This document shows, one piece after another, positions 9,801-23,329 of a stretch of DNA of 64,000 nt; within the stretch, counting starts at the first letter, position 1, and the number at the start of each line of letters is the position of its first letter. The position numbers and the translations under genes are program-made. A model generated the notes under the pieces. That model was not told where the DNA came from, did not search any database, and worked only from the letters and a program-made list of their open reading frames with translations. This stretch comes from Pogona vitticeps (Eukaryota; Chordata; Lepidosauria; Squamata; Agamidae): positions 183,350,947 to 183,414,946 of the forward strand of contig NC_135783.1 of the NCBI RefSeq assembly GCF_051106095.1, written 5' to 3'.

Positions 9801-12800
9801 AATCACACAAGACGGGTAGAGGAAATACGTCGCCTAATCCAAGATGAAAGGCGCCTAAGGACGCACCAGTCCCCCCAAATGTGACGATGCAAAGACTGAT
9901 ATTTTCCTTCAACAGAAGAGAAATGACTACTTCTCTTCAACAAATCACAAAGTCATTTCCTAGAATACTATCGACACAGGACGGGTAAAGGAAATAATTC
10001 TCCATAATATAAAGCACACTATCACACACCGCTCCCCCAAATTACGACGATGCCAAGCCTGATGTTGTCTTTCAACAGAAGGAAAACCACCACTTCTGTT
10101 CAGGAAAGCCCACAGAAGGGATTTCCTTGACAACCAAACACACGTGACGGGTAGAGGAAATACGTCGCCTAATCCAAGATGAAAGGCGCCTACGGACGCA
10201 CCAGTCCCCCAAAATGTGACGATGCAAAGACTGATATTTTCCTTCAACAGAAGAGAAATGACTACTTCTCTTCCAGAAATCACAAAGTCATTTCCTAGAA
10301 TACTCTCCACACAGGACGGGTAAAGGAAATATTCTCCATAATAAAAAGCACACTATCACACACCGCTCCCCCAAATTACGACGATGCCAAGCCTGATGTT
10401 GTCTTTCAACAGAAGGAAAACTACCACTTCTGTTCAGGAAAGCCCACAGAAGGGATTTCCTTGAAAACCAAACACACGTGACGGGTAGAGGAAATACGTC
10501 GCCTAATCCAAGATGAAAGGCGCCTAAGGACGCACCAGTCCCCCAAAATGTGACGATGCAAAGACTGATAATTTCCTTCAACAGAAGAGAAATGACTGCT
10601 TCTCTTCAAGAAATCACAAAGTCATTTCCTAGAATACTCTCCACACAGGACGGGTAAAGGAAATACTTCTCCATAATAAAAAGCACACTATCACACACCG
10701 CTCCCCCAAATTACGACGATGCCAAGCCTGATGTTGTCTTTCAACAGAAGGAAAACCACCACTTCTGTTCAGGAAAGCCCACAGAAGGGATTTCCTTGAC
10801 AACCAAACACACGTGACGGGTAGAGGAAATACGTCGCCTAATCCAAGATGAAAGGCGCCTAAGGACGCACCAGTCCCCCAAAATGTGACGATGCAAAGAC
10901 TGATATTTTCCTTCAACAGAAGAGAAATGACTACTTCTCTTCAACAAATCACAAAGTCATTTCCTAGAATACTATCGACACAGGACGGGTAAAGGAAATA
11001 ATTCTCCATAATATAAAGCACACTATCACACACCGCTCCCCCAAATTACGACGATGCCAAGCCTGATGTTGTCTTTCAACAGAAGGAAAACCACCACTTC
11101 TGTTCAGGAAAGCCCACAGAAGGGATTTCCTTGACAACCAAACACACGTGACGGGTAGAGGAAATACGTCGCCTAATCCAAGATGAAAGGCGCCTACGGA
11201 CGCACCAGTCCCCCAAAATGTGACGATGCAAAGACTGATAATTTCCTTCAACAGAAGAGAAATGACTACTTCTCTTCCAGAAATCACAAAGTCATTTCCT
11301 AGAATACTCTCCACACAGGACGGGTAAAGGAAATATTCTCCATAATAAAAAGCACACTATCACACACCGCTCCCCCAAATTACGACGATGCCAAGCCTGA
11401 TGTTGTCTTTCAACAGAAGGAAAACTACCACTTCTGTTCAGGAAAGCCCACAGAAGGGATTTCCTTGAAAACCAAACACACGTGACGGGTAGAGGAAATA
11501 CGTCGCCTAATCCAAGATGAAAGGCGCCTAAGGACGCACCAGTCCCCCAAAATGTGACGATGCAAAGACTGATAATTTCCTTCAACAGAAGAGAAATGAC
11601 TACTTCTCTTCAAGAAATCACAAAGTCATTTCCTAGAATACTCTCCACACAGGACGGGTAAAGGAAATACTTCTCCATAATAAAAAGCACACTATCACAC
11701 ACCGCTCCCCCAAATTACGACGATGCCAAGCCTGATGTTGTCTTTGAACAGAAGGAAAACCACCACTTTCTGTTCAGGAAAGCCCACAGAAGGGATTTCC
11801 TTGACAACCAAACACACGTGACGGGTAGAGGAAATACGTCGCCTAATCCAAGATGAAAGGCGCCTAAGGACGCACCAGTCCCCCAAAATGTGACGATGCA
11901 AAGACTGATAATTTCCTTCAACAGAAGAGAAATGACTGCTTCTCTTCAAGAAATCACAAAGTCATTTCCTAGAATACTCTCCACACAGGACGGGTAAAGG
12001 AAATACTTCTCCATAATAAAAAGCACACTATCACACACCGCTCCCCCGAATTACGACGATGCCAAGCCTGATGTTGTCTTTCAACAGAAGGAAAACCACC
12101 ACTTTCTGTTCAGGAAAGCCCACAGAAGGGATTTCCTTGACAACCAAACACACGTGACGGGTAGAGGAAATACGTCGCCTAATCCAAGATGAAAGGCGCC
12201 TAAGGACGCACCAGTCCCCCAAAATGTGATGATGCAAAGACTGATAATTTCCTTCAACAGAAGAGAAATGACTACTTCTCTTCCAGAAATCACAAAGTCA
12301 TTTCCTAGAATACTCTCCACACAGGACGGGTAAAGGAAATATTCTCCATAATAAAAAGCACACTATCACACACCGCTCCCCCGAATTACGACGATGCCAA
12401 GCCTGATGTTGTCTTTCAACAGAAGGAAAACCACCACTTTCTGTTCAGGAAAGCCCACAGAAGGGATTTCCTTGACAACCAAACACACGTGACGGGTAGA
12501 GGAAATACGTCGCCTAATCCAAGATGAAAGGCGCATAAGGACGCACCAGTCCCCCCAAATGTGACGATGCAAAGACTGATATTTTCCTTCAACAGAAGAG
12601 AAATGACTGCTTCTCTTCCAGAAATCACAAAGTAATTTCGTAGAATACTCTCCACACAGGACGGGTAAAGGAAATATTTCTCCATAATAAAAAGCACACT
12701 ATCACACACCGCTCCCCCAAATTACGACGATGCCAAGCCTGATGTTGTCTTTCAACAGAAGGAAAACCACCACTTTCTGTTCAGGAAAGCCCACAGAAGG

Positions 12801-15800
12801 GATTTCCTTGACAACCAAACACACGTGACGGGTAGAGGAAATACGTCGCCTAATCCAAGATGAAAGGCGCCTAAGGACGCACCAGTCCCCCAAAATGTGA
12901 TGATGCAAAGACTGATATTTTCCTTCAACAGAAGAGAAATGACTACTTCTCTTCCAGAAATCACAAAGTCATTTCCTAGAATACTCTCCACACAGGAGGG
13001 GTAAAGGAAATATTTCTCCATAATAAAAAGCACACTATCACACACCGCTCCCCCAAATTACGACGATGCCAAGCCTGATGTTGTCTTTCAACAGAAGGAA
13101 AACCACCACTTATGTTCAGGAAAGCCCACAGAAGGGATTTCCTTGACAACCAATCACACAAGACGGGTAGAGGAAATACGTCGCCTAATCCAAGATGAAA
13201 GGCGCCTAAGGACGCACCAGTCCCCCCAAATGTGACGATGCAAAGACTGATAATTTCCTTCAACAGAAGAGAAATGACTACTTCTCTTCCAGAAATCACA
13301 AAGTCATTTCCTAGAATACTCTCCACACAGGACGGGTAAAGGAAATACTTCTCCATAATAAAAAGCACACTATCACACACCGCCCCCCCAAATTACGACG
13401 ATGCCAAGCCTGATGTTGTCTTTCAACAGAAGGAAAACCACCACTTTCTGTTCAGGAAAGCCCACAGAAGGGATTTCCTTGACAACCAAACACACGTGAC
13501 GGGTAGAGGAAATACGTCGCCTAATCCAAGATGAAAGGCGCCTAAGGACGCACCAGTCCCCCCAAATGTGATGATGCAAAGACTGATATTTTCCTTCAAC
13601 AGAAGAGAAATGACTACTTCTCTTCCAGAAATCACAAAGTCATTTCCTAGGATACTCTCCACACAGGACGGGTAAAGGAAATATTCTCCATAATAAAAAG
13701 CACACTATCACACACCGCTCCCCCGAATTACGACGATGCCAAGCCTGATGTTGTCTTTCAACAGAAGGAAAACCACCACTTTCTGTTCAGGAAAGCCCAC
13801 AGAAGGGATTTCCTTGACAACCAAACACACGTGACGGGTAGAGGAAATACGTCGCCTAATCCAAGATGAAAGGCGCATAAGGACGCACCAGTCCCCCCAA
13901 ATGTGACGATGCAAAGACTGATATTTTCCTTCAACAGAAGAGAAATGACTGCTTCTCTTCCAGAAATCACAAAGTAATTTCGTAGAATACTCTCCACACA
14001 GGACGGGTAAAGGAAATATTTCTCCATAATAAAAAGCACACTATCACACACCGCTCCCCCAAATTACGACGATGCCAAGCCTGATGTTGTCTTTCAACAG
14101 AAGGAAAACCACCACTTTCTGTTCAGGAAAGCCCACAGAAGGGATTTCCTTGACAACCAAACACACGTGACGGGTAGAGGAAATACGTCGCCTAATCCAA
14201 GATGAAAGGCGCCTAAGGACGCACCAGTCCCCCAAAATGTGATGATGCAAAGACTGATATTTTCCTTCAACAGAAGAGAAATGACTACTTCTCTTCCAGA
14301 AATCACAAAGTCATTTCCTAGAATACTCTCCACACAGGACGGGTAAAGGAAATATTTCTCCATAATAAAAAGCACACTATCACACACCGCTCCCCCAAAT
14401 TACGACGATGCCAAGCCTGATGTTGTCTTTCAACACAAGGAAAACCACCACTTCTGTTCAGGAAAGCCCACAGAAGGGATTTCCTTGACAACCAATCACA
14501 CAAGACGGGTAGAGGAAATACGTCGCCTAATCCAAGATGAAAGGCGCCTAAGGACGCACCAGTCCCCCCAAATGTGACGATGCAAAGACTGATAATTTCC
14601 TTCAACAGAAGAGAAATGACTACTTCTCTTCCAGAAATCACAAAGTCATTTCCTAGAATACTCTCCACACAGGACGGGTAAAGGAAATACTTCTCCATAA
14701 TAAAAAGCACACTATCACACACCGCCCCCCCAAATTACGACGATGCCAAGCCTGATGTTGTCTTTCAACAGAAGGAAAACCACCACTTTCTGTTCAGGAA
14801 AGCCCACAGAAGGGATTTCCTTGACAACCAAACACACGTGACGGGTAGAGGAAATACGTCGCCTAATCCAAGATGAAAGGCGCCTAAGGACGCACCAGTC
14901 CCCCCAAATGTGATGATGCAAAGACTGATATTTTCCTTCAACAGAAGAGAAATGACTACTTCTCTTCCAGAAATCACAAAGTCATTTCCTAGAATACTCT
15001 CCACACAGGACGGGTAAAGGAAATATTTCTCCATAATAAAAAGCACACTATCACACACCGCTCCCCCAAATTACGACGATGCCAAGCCTGATGTTGTCTT
15101 TCAACAGAAGGAAAACCACCACTTCTGTTCAGGAAAGCCCACAGAAGGGATTTCCTTGACAACCAAACACACGTGGCGGGTAGAGGAAATACGTCGCCTA
15201 ATCCAAGATGAAAGGCGCCTAAGGACGCACCAGTCCCCCCAAATGTGACGATGCAAAGACTGATATTTTCCTTCAACAGAAGAGAAATGACTGCTTCTCT
15301 TCCAGAAATCACAAAGTCATTTCCTAGAATACTCTCCACACAGGACGGGTAAAGGAAATACTTCTCCATAATAAAAAGCACACTATCACACACCGCTCCC
15401 CCGAATTACGACGATGCCAAGCCTGATGTTGTCTTTCAACAGAAGGAAAACCACCACTTTCTGTTCAGGAAAGCCCACAGAAGGGATTTCCTTGACAACC
15501 AAACACACGTGACGGGTAGAGGAAATACGTCGCCTAATCCAAGATGAAAGGCGCCTAAGGACGCACCAGTCCCCCAAAATGTGACGATGCAAAGACTGAT
15601 AATTTCCTTCAAAAGAAGAGAAATGACTACTTCTCTTCCAGAAATCACAAAGTCATTTCCTAGAATACTCTCCACACAGGACGGGTAAAGGAAATACTTC
15701 TCCATAATAAAAAGCACACTATCACACACCGCTCCCCCAAATTACGACGATGCCAAGCCTGATGTTGTCTTTCAACACAAGGAAAACCACCACTTTCTGT

Positions 15801-18800
15801 TCAGGAAAGCCCACAGAAGGGATTTCCTTGAAAACCAAACGCACGTGACGGGTAAAGGAAATACGTCGCCTAATCCAAGATGAAAGGCGCCTAAGGACGC
15901 AGCAGTCCCCCAAAATGTGACGATGCAAAGACTGATAATTTCCTTCAACAGAAGAGAAATGACTACTTCTCTTCCAGAAATCACAAAGTCATTTCCTAGA
16001 ATACTCTCCACACAGGACGGGTAAAGGAAATACTTCTCCATAATAAAAAGCACACTATCACACACCGCTCCCCCAAAGTACGACGATGCCAAGCCTGATG
16101 TTGTCTTTCAACAGAAGGAAAACCACCACTTTCTGTTCAGGAAAGCCCACAGAAGGGATTTCCTTGACAACCAAACACACAAGACGGGTAGAGGAAATAC
16201 GTCGCCTAATCCAAGATGAAAGGCGCCTAAGGACGCACCAGTCCCCCCAAATGTGATGATGCAAAGACTGATATTTTCCTTCAACAGAAGAGAAATGACT
16301 ACTTCTCTTCCAGAAATCACAAAGTCATTTCCTAGAATACTCTCCACACAGGACGGGTAAAGGAAATATTTCTCCATAATAAAAAGCACACTATCACACA
16401 CTGCTCCCCCAAATTACGACGATGCCAAGCCTGATGTTGTCTTTGAACAGAAGGAAAACCACCACTTCTGTTCAGGAAAGCCCACAGAAGGGATTTCCTT
16501 GACAACCAAACACATGTGACGGGTAGAGGAAATACGTCGCCTAATCCAAGATGAAAGGCGCCTAAGGACGCACCAGTCCCCCCAAATGTGACGATGCAAA
16601 GACTGATATTTTCCTTCAACAGAAGAGAAATGACTACTTCTCTTCCAGACATCACAAAGTCATTTCGTAGAATACTCTCCACACAGGACGGGTAAAGGAA
16701 ATATTTCTCCATAATAAAAAGCACACTATCACACACCGCTCCCCCAAATTACGACGATGCCAAGCCTGATGTTGTCTTTCAACAGAAGGAAAACCACCAC
16801 TTCTGTTCAGGAAAGCCCACAGAAGGGATTTCCTTGACAACCAAACACACGTGACGGGTAGAGGAAATACGTCGCCTAATCCAAGATGAAAGGCGCCTAA
16901 GGACGCACCAGTCCCCCAAAATGTGACGATGCAAAGACTGATAATTTCCTTCAAAAGAAGAGAAATGACTACTTCTCTTCCAGAAATCACAAAGTCATTT
17001 CCTAGAATACTCTCCACACAGGACGGGTAAAGGAAATACTTTTCCATAATAAAAAGCACACTATCACACACCGCTCCCCCAAATTACGACGATGCCAAGC
17101 CTGATGTTGTCTTTCAACACAAGGAAAACCACCACTTTCTGTTCAGGAAAGCCCACAGAAGGGATTTCCTTGAAAACCAAACGCACATGACGGGTAAAGG
17201 AAATACGTCGCCTAATCCAAGATGAAAGGCGCCTAAGGACGCAGCAGTCCCCCAAAATGTGACGATGCAAAGACTGATAATTTCCTTCAACAGAAGAGAA
17301 ATGACTACTTCTCTTCCAGAAATCACAAAGTCATTTCCTAGAATACTCTCCACACAGGACGGGTAAAGGAAATACTTCTCCATAATAAAAAGCACACTAT
17401 CACACACCGCTCCCCCAAAGTAGGACGATGCCAAGCCTGATGTTGTCTTTCAACAGAAGGAAAACCACCACTTTCTGTTCAGGAAAGCCCACAGAAGGGA
17501 TTTCCTTGACAACCAAACACACGTGACGGGTAGAGGAAATACGTCGCCTAATCCAAGATGAAAGGCGCCTAAGGACGCACCAGTCCCCCCAAATGTGATG
17601 ATGCAAAGACTGATATTTTCCTTCAACAGAAGAGAAATGACTACTTCTCTTCCAGAAATCACAAAGTCATTTCCTAGAATACTCTCCACACAGGACGGGT
17701 AAAGGAAATATTTCTCCATAATAAAAAGCACACTATCACACACTGCTCCCCCAAATTACGACGATGCCAAGCCTGATGTTGTCTTTCAACAGAAGGAAAA
17801 CCACCACTTCTGTTCAGGAAAGCCCACAGAAGGGATTTCCTTGACAACCAAACACACAAGACGGGTAGAGGAAATACGTCGCCTAATCCAAGATGAAAGG
17901 CGCCTAAGGACGCACCAGTCCCCCCAAATGTGACGATGCAAAGACTGATAATTTCCTTCAACAGAAGAGAAATGACTACTTCTCTTCCAGAAATCACAAA
18001 GTCATTTCCTAGAATACTCTCCACACAGGACGGGTAAAGGAAATACTTCTCCATAATAAAAAGCACACTATCACACACCGCTCCCCCAAAGTACGACGAT
18101 GCCAAGCCTGATGTTGTCTTTCAACAGAAGGAAAACCACCACTTTCTGTTCAGGAAAGCCCACAGAAGGGATTTCCTTGACAACCAAACACACGTGACGG
18201 GTAGAGGTAATACGTCGCCTAATCCAAGATGAAAGGCGCCTAAGGACGCACCAGTCCCCCCAAATGTGATGATGCAAAGACTGATATTTTCCTTCAACAG
18301 AAGAGAAATGACTACTTCTCTTCCAGAAATCACAAAGTCATTTCCTAGAATACTCTCCACACAGGACGGGTAAAGGAAATATTTCTCCATAATAAAAAGC
18401 ACACTATCACACACTGCTCCCCCAAATTACGACGATGCCAAGCCTGATGTTGTCTTTCAACAGAAGGAAAACCACCACTTCTGTTCAGGAAAGCCCACAG
18501 AAGGGATTTCCTTGACAACCAAACACACAAGACGGGTAGAGGAAATACGTCGCCTAATCCAAGATGAAAGGCGCCTAAGGACGCACCAGTCCCCCCAAAT
18601 GTGACGATGCAAAGACTGATATTTTCCTTCAACAGAAGAGAAATGACTACTTCTCTTCCAGAAATCACAAAGTCATTTCGTAGAATACTCTCCACACAGG
18701 ACGGGTAAAGGAAATATTTCTCCATAATAAAAAGCACACTATCACACACCGCTCCCCCAAATTACGACGATGCCAAGCCTGATGTTGTCTTTCAACAGAA

Positions 18801-21780
18801 GGAAAACCACCACTTCTGTTCAGGAAAGCCCACAGAAGGGATTTCCTTGACAACCAAACACACGTGACGGGTAGAGGAAATACGTCGCCTAATCCAAGAT
18901 GAAAGGCGCCTAAGGACGCACCAGTCCCCCAAAATGTGATGATGCAAAGACTGATATTTTCCTTCAACAGAAGAGAAATTACTACTTCTCTTCCAGAAAT
19001 CACAAAGTCATTTCCTAGAATACTCTCCACACAGGACGGGTAAAGGAAATACTTCTCCATAATAAAAAGCACACTATCACACACCGCTCCCCCAAAGTAC
19101 GACGATGCCAAGCCTGATGTTGTCTTTCAACAGAAGGAAAACCACCACTTTCTGTTCAGGAAAGCCCACAGAAGGGATTTCCTTGACAACCAAACACACG
19201 TGACGGGTAGAGGAAATACGTCGCCTAATCCAAGATGAAAGGCGCCTAAGGACGCATCAGTCCCCCCAAATGTGATGATGCAAAGACTGATATTTTCCTT
19301 CAACAGAAGAGAAATGACTACTTCTCTTCCAGAAATCACAAAGTCATTTCCTAGAATACTCTCCACACAGGACGGGTAAAGGAAATACTTCTCCATAATA
19401 AAAAGCACACTATCACACACCGCTCCCCCAAATTACGACGATGCCAAGCCTGATGTTGTCTTTCAACAGAAGGAAAACCACCACTTCTGTTCAGGAAAGC
19501 CCACAGAAAGGATTTCCTTGAAAACCAAACGCACTTGACGGGTAGAGGAAATACGTCGCCTACTCCAAGATGAAAGGCGCCTAAGGACGCACCAGTCCCC
19601 CAAAATGTGACGATGCAAAGACTGATAATTTCCTTCAACAGAAGAGAAATGACTACTTCTCTTCCAGAAATCACAAAGTCATTTCCTAGAATACTCTCCA
19701 CACAGGACGGGTAAAGGAAATACTTCTCCATAATAAAAAGCACACTATCACACACCGCTCCCCCAAAGTACGACGATGCCAAGCCTGATGTTGTCTTTCA
19801 ACAGAAGGAAAACCACCACTTTCTGTTCAGGAAAGCCCACAGAAGGGATTTCCTTGACAACCAAACACACGTGACGGGTAGAGGAAATACGTCGCCTAAT
19901 CCAAGATGAAAGGCGCCTAAGGACGCACCAGTCCCCCCAAATGTGATGATGCAAAGACTGATATTTTCCTTCAACAGAAGAGAAATGACTACTTCTCTTC
20001 CAGAAATCACAAAGTCATTTCCTAGAATACTCTCCACACAGGACGGGTAAAGGAAATATTTCTCCATAATAAAAAGCACACTATCACACACTGCTCCCCC
20101 AAATTACGACGATGCCAAGCCTGATGTTGTCTTTCAACAGAAGGAATACCACCTCTTCTGTTCAGGAAAGCCCAAAGAAGAGATTTCCTTGACAACCAAA
20201 CACACGTGACGGGTAGAGGAAATACGTCGCCTAATCCAAGATGAAAGGCGCCTAAGGATGCACCAGTCCCCCAAAATGTGACGATGCAAAGACTGATAAT
20301 TTCCTTCAACAGAAGAGAAATAACTACTTCTCTTCCAGAAATCACAAAGTCATTTCCTAGGATACTCTCCACACAGGACGGGTAAAGGAAATACTGCTCC
20401 ATAATAAAAAGCACACTATCACACACCGCTCCCCCAAATTACGACGATGCCAAGCCTGATGTTGTCTTTCAACAGAAGGAAAACCACCACTTCTGTTCAG
20501 GAAAGCCCACAGAAGGGATTTCCTTGACAACCAAACACACGTGACGGGTAGAGGAAATACGTCGCCTAATCCAAGATGAAAGGCGCCTAAGGACGCACCA
20601 GTCCCCCAAAATGTGACGATGCAAAGACTGATAATTTCCTTCAACAGAAGAGAAATGACTACTTCTCTTCCAGAAATCACAAAGTCATTTCCTAGGATAC
20701 TCTCCACACAGGACGGGTAAAGGAAATACTTCTCCATAATAAAAAGCACACTATCACACACCTCTCCCCCAAATTACGACGATGCCAAGCCTGATGTTGT
20801 CTTTCAACAGAAGGAAAACCACCACTTCTGTTCAGGAAAGCCCACAGAAGGGATTTCCTTGAAAACCAAACACACATGACGGGTAGAGGAAATACGTCGC
20901 CTAATCCAAGATGAAAGGGGCCTAAGGACGCACCAGTCCCCCAAAATGTGATGATGCAAAGACTGTTAATTTCCTTCAACAGAAGAGAAATGACTACTTC
21001 TCTTCCAGAAATCACAAAGTCATTTCCTAGAATACTCTCCACACAGGACGGGTAAAAGAAGTATTTCTCCATAATAAAAAGCACACTATCAGACACCGCT
21101 CCCCCATATTACGATGATGCCAAGCCTGATGTTGTCTTTGAACAGAAGGCAAACCACCACTTCTTTTCAGGAAAGCCCACAGAAGGGATTTCCTTGACAA
21201 CCAATCACACGTGACGGGTAGAGGAAATACATCGCCTAATCCAAGATGAAAGGCGCCTAAGGACGCACCAGTCCCCTCAAATGTGACGATGCAAAGACTG
21301 ATATTTTCCTTCAACAGAAGAGAAATGACTGCTTCTCTTCAAGAAATCACAAAGTCATTTCCTAGAATACTCTCCACACAGGACGGGTAAAGGAAATATT
21401 TCTCCATAATAAAAAGCACACTATCACACACCGCTCCCCCAAATTACGACGATGCCAAGCCTGATGTTGTCTTTCAACAGAAGGAAAACCACCACTTCTG
21501 TTCAGGAAAGCCCACAGAAGGGATTTCCTTGACAACCAAACACACGTGACGGGTAGAGGAAATACGTCGCCTAATCCAAGACGAAAGGCGCCTAAGGACG
21601 CACGAGTCCCCCAAAATGTGACATCGCAAAGACTGATATTTTCCTTCACCAGAAGAGAAATCACTACTTCTCTTCAAGAAAGCAGAAGAAAGTTATTTCC
21701 TAGAAAAGCATCCACATAGGACGGGTAAAGGAAATACTTCTCCATAATAAAAAGCGCACGGTGACATACCACTCCCCCAA
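6861..21780 (+). repeat. 335-bp satellite array with higher-order structure
   Basis: About 44 tandem units of 334-338 bp. Each unit is two related halves. The A-half starts TGTGACGATGCAAAGACTGA and the B-half TACGACGATGCCAAGCCTGA. Both contain TTCAACAGAAG, TTTCC, GACGGGTA, AGGAAATAC and a CCCCC block at matching places, so the unit is a dimer of an ancestral monomer of about 168 bp. Diagnostic variants recur at larger spacings: near 1675 bp (five units) in 7279-10628, near 1342 bp (four units) in 12366-15049 and again in 15722-18400, and near 671 bp (two units) around 17400-18750. Terminal units keep AAGAAAGC...AAGAAAG, which internal units have replaced with AGAAATCACAAAG. The frame shifts every unit (335 is not divisible by 3), so the array is not protein-coding. 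Confidence 0.97.
7091..7096. promoter_or_regulatory. Example B-half stem region of the satellite
   Basis: Marks one typical copy of the conserved inverted repeat in the satellite B-half. AACAGAAG and its complement CTTCTGTT are separated by an 11-nt loop. In the A-half the equivalent is GAAGAGAA with TTCTCTTC and an 8-nt loop. The motif recurs once per half-unit through the array. Its function is unknown; it could form a hairpin in RNA or a cruciform in DNA. Confidence 0.4.
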
Positions 21781-22140
21781 ATTATGACGATGCCAAGCCT
21801 GCCTATTTCCCTCTAAGGGAAGAGAAGCCAATGCTTCCCTTCCTGAATAAATTCAATACAAGCATTATCTTGACACCCACCCACATGAGACGGGTACATG
21901 AAATATTTCTCCTGTCTCAGCTTTAAAACAGCACCCCTCTCTAAAATGTGACGACGAAAGTCTGTTGAATTCACAATAACACGGGAAAAGCTATCGGTTC
22001 CCATCAGCCAAGGAAATAAGCAGCCTTTGCATTGTCTCATTTCAGGAAGTGCCACTGATGGGACAATTTTAATATTGGGGTGGGGGACATATTTCTCAGG
22101 CCCTACCTGGGTGGATGTCAAGGAAATGCTTTTCATGGGC
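21781..22140 (+). repeat. Diverged monomers at distal satellite edge
   Basis: 21781-21945 aligns to the B-half (TATGACGATGCCAAGCCTG, GAGACGGGTA, GAAATATTTCTCC) but with many changes. A further start TGTGACGACGAAAG at about 21948 opens another monomer, still weaker, running to roughly 22140. The stem is kept in changed form as AAGGGAAG (21815-21822) and CTTCCCTT (21834-21841). Decay rises away from the array, as expected where unequal exchange no longer homogenises copies. Confidence 0.75.
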
Positions 22141-22389
22141 TTCCCTCAAGAGGATTCAGTCAGTTATTCAGAGTCTCTCTTGGGGTAGAGAGGAGAAAAC
22201 ACCCATAATAGATGATGTAGTGGTAGTTTGTAGCTTCTGGGAATAACTGACTTGGAATTTGGGATACAGCACACTATTTTAGGCAGAAGTGTGCATTAAA
22301 TGAGTAGAAACACACCCATAGAATGATTGTTTCACTTTCCCCTTACATAATCAAGAAAATAACTTTCCTTTCATCTCATTCACCTCCAT
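22141..22389. other. Unassigned spacer after satellite
   Basis: I see no gene or recognisable repeat. The sequence changes from satellite-derived to the pyrimidine-rich block that begins near 22390. Confidence 0.4.
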
Positions 22390-22980
22390 TATGCAAATAA
22401 TAACCTCTTGTCCATCCCTCTCCACTCCCAGGCCACCCCTTCCCTTTCACAAACCCTCCCGCAATGCCCTCCCTGCTCCCAACTGTCTGCCCTGCCTACC
22501 CCAAATCCCCCTTTATCCCCAACCCTCTTGTCTCCCCTCCCCTCATGCCCCATCTACCCCCCCACCCTGCCTTTTCTGGCCCAACACAAGCATGGCCCCT
22601 CCCTCCCACCCACCCCACTCTCTTGTCAATGCCTCCTCGACGCATCCCATCTAATGCCCATGGTCTCTTCCTGCCCACCACAACTGGAGTTCTTTCCCCC
22701 CACCCCCACAGTCATTCCCTCCTCGACGCGAGCCCTGTCTATCCCCCTGTAGTTTTCCGGCCAGCATGAGCATGGTTCTCCACCCCATATTCTGTAGTCA
22801 TTCCCTCCCCTGTCATCCATTTCCTCCCCCCGCCCCCCCCCTCGCATTTGCAGGCAACCACAAGCCTGGTTCTCTCCCCCCCCTCAGGAAGTTCTGTCAT
22901 TCCCTGCTTGCCACACCCTCTGTCTATCCCCTCATGTCATTTCCTCCCCAACACACCCCTTGGTGCCTTCCTGATGCCAG
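22390..22980 (+). repeat. Pyrimidine-rich degenerate minisatellite
   Basis: A C/T-dominated stretch with almost no purine runs. Motifs such as GCCCATGGTCTCTTCCTGCC, AGCATGGTTCTCCACCCC, AGCCTGGTTCTCTCCCCCC and TCATTCCCTCC recur every 90-110 bp, so it looks like a decayed tandem array. The long proline-rich open frames that it creates on the plus strand are a by-product of composition. Confidence 0.6.
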
Positions 22981-22999
22981 CTTTTTTTTTTTTTTTTTT

Positions 23000-23145
23000 G
23001 CGCTATTACTTGTGGTAACTGAAGTCTCTCATTAGGAGGCATTTTTCTCTCTTTTTACCAATGGCCGTCCATTGTTTTTCTTTTGCTATCAAGTGTGGCA
23101 ACTGAAGTCTCTCATTAGGAGGCATTTTTCTGGCTTTTTGCCAAT
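23000..23145 (+). repeat. Two-copy tandem duplication of about 82 bp
   Basis: CAACTGAAGTCTCTCATTAG followed by GAGGCATTTTTCT occurs at about 23018-23050 and again at about 23099-23131, with similar flanks. A run of T at 22982-22999 precedes the first copy. It may be part of the LTR-like sequence that follows. Confidence 0.65.
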
Positions 23146-23329
23146 TGCTGTCGGCCACAGGTTGAAAGAAAAAAGAATTGCTGGACTATCGTTCAAGGTC
23201 CAGTTTAGCAAATATAGCACTTCCATAAGGTCTAGCGTGGGAACGCCCTCCTCAAGATCACTAGCGGATATTTCTCCTTCAGTGCAGAGTACACTCTCCT
23301 GCCACAATGACAGGGGCTCCTGACGGGGA

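Noticed and set aside
6944-21677. Dozens of minus-strand open frames of 60-148 codons with repeated protein sequence
   Set aside because: They are shadows of the satellite. The unit is 335 bp, so the frame changes every repeat, all three frames give similar short products, and no start or splice context is consistent. Not a protein-coding repeat gene.
6861-21780. CRISPR-like or other array of repeats with spacers
   Set aside because: Units are long, contiguous and lack unique spacers, and the host is a vertebrate. It is an ordinary tandem satellite.
22391-22769. Proline-rich open frames of 87-114 codons
   Set aside because: They follow from the C/T-rich composition, appear in several frames at once, and have no gene-like context.
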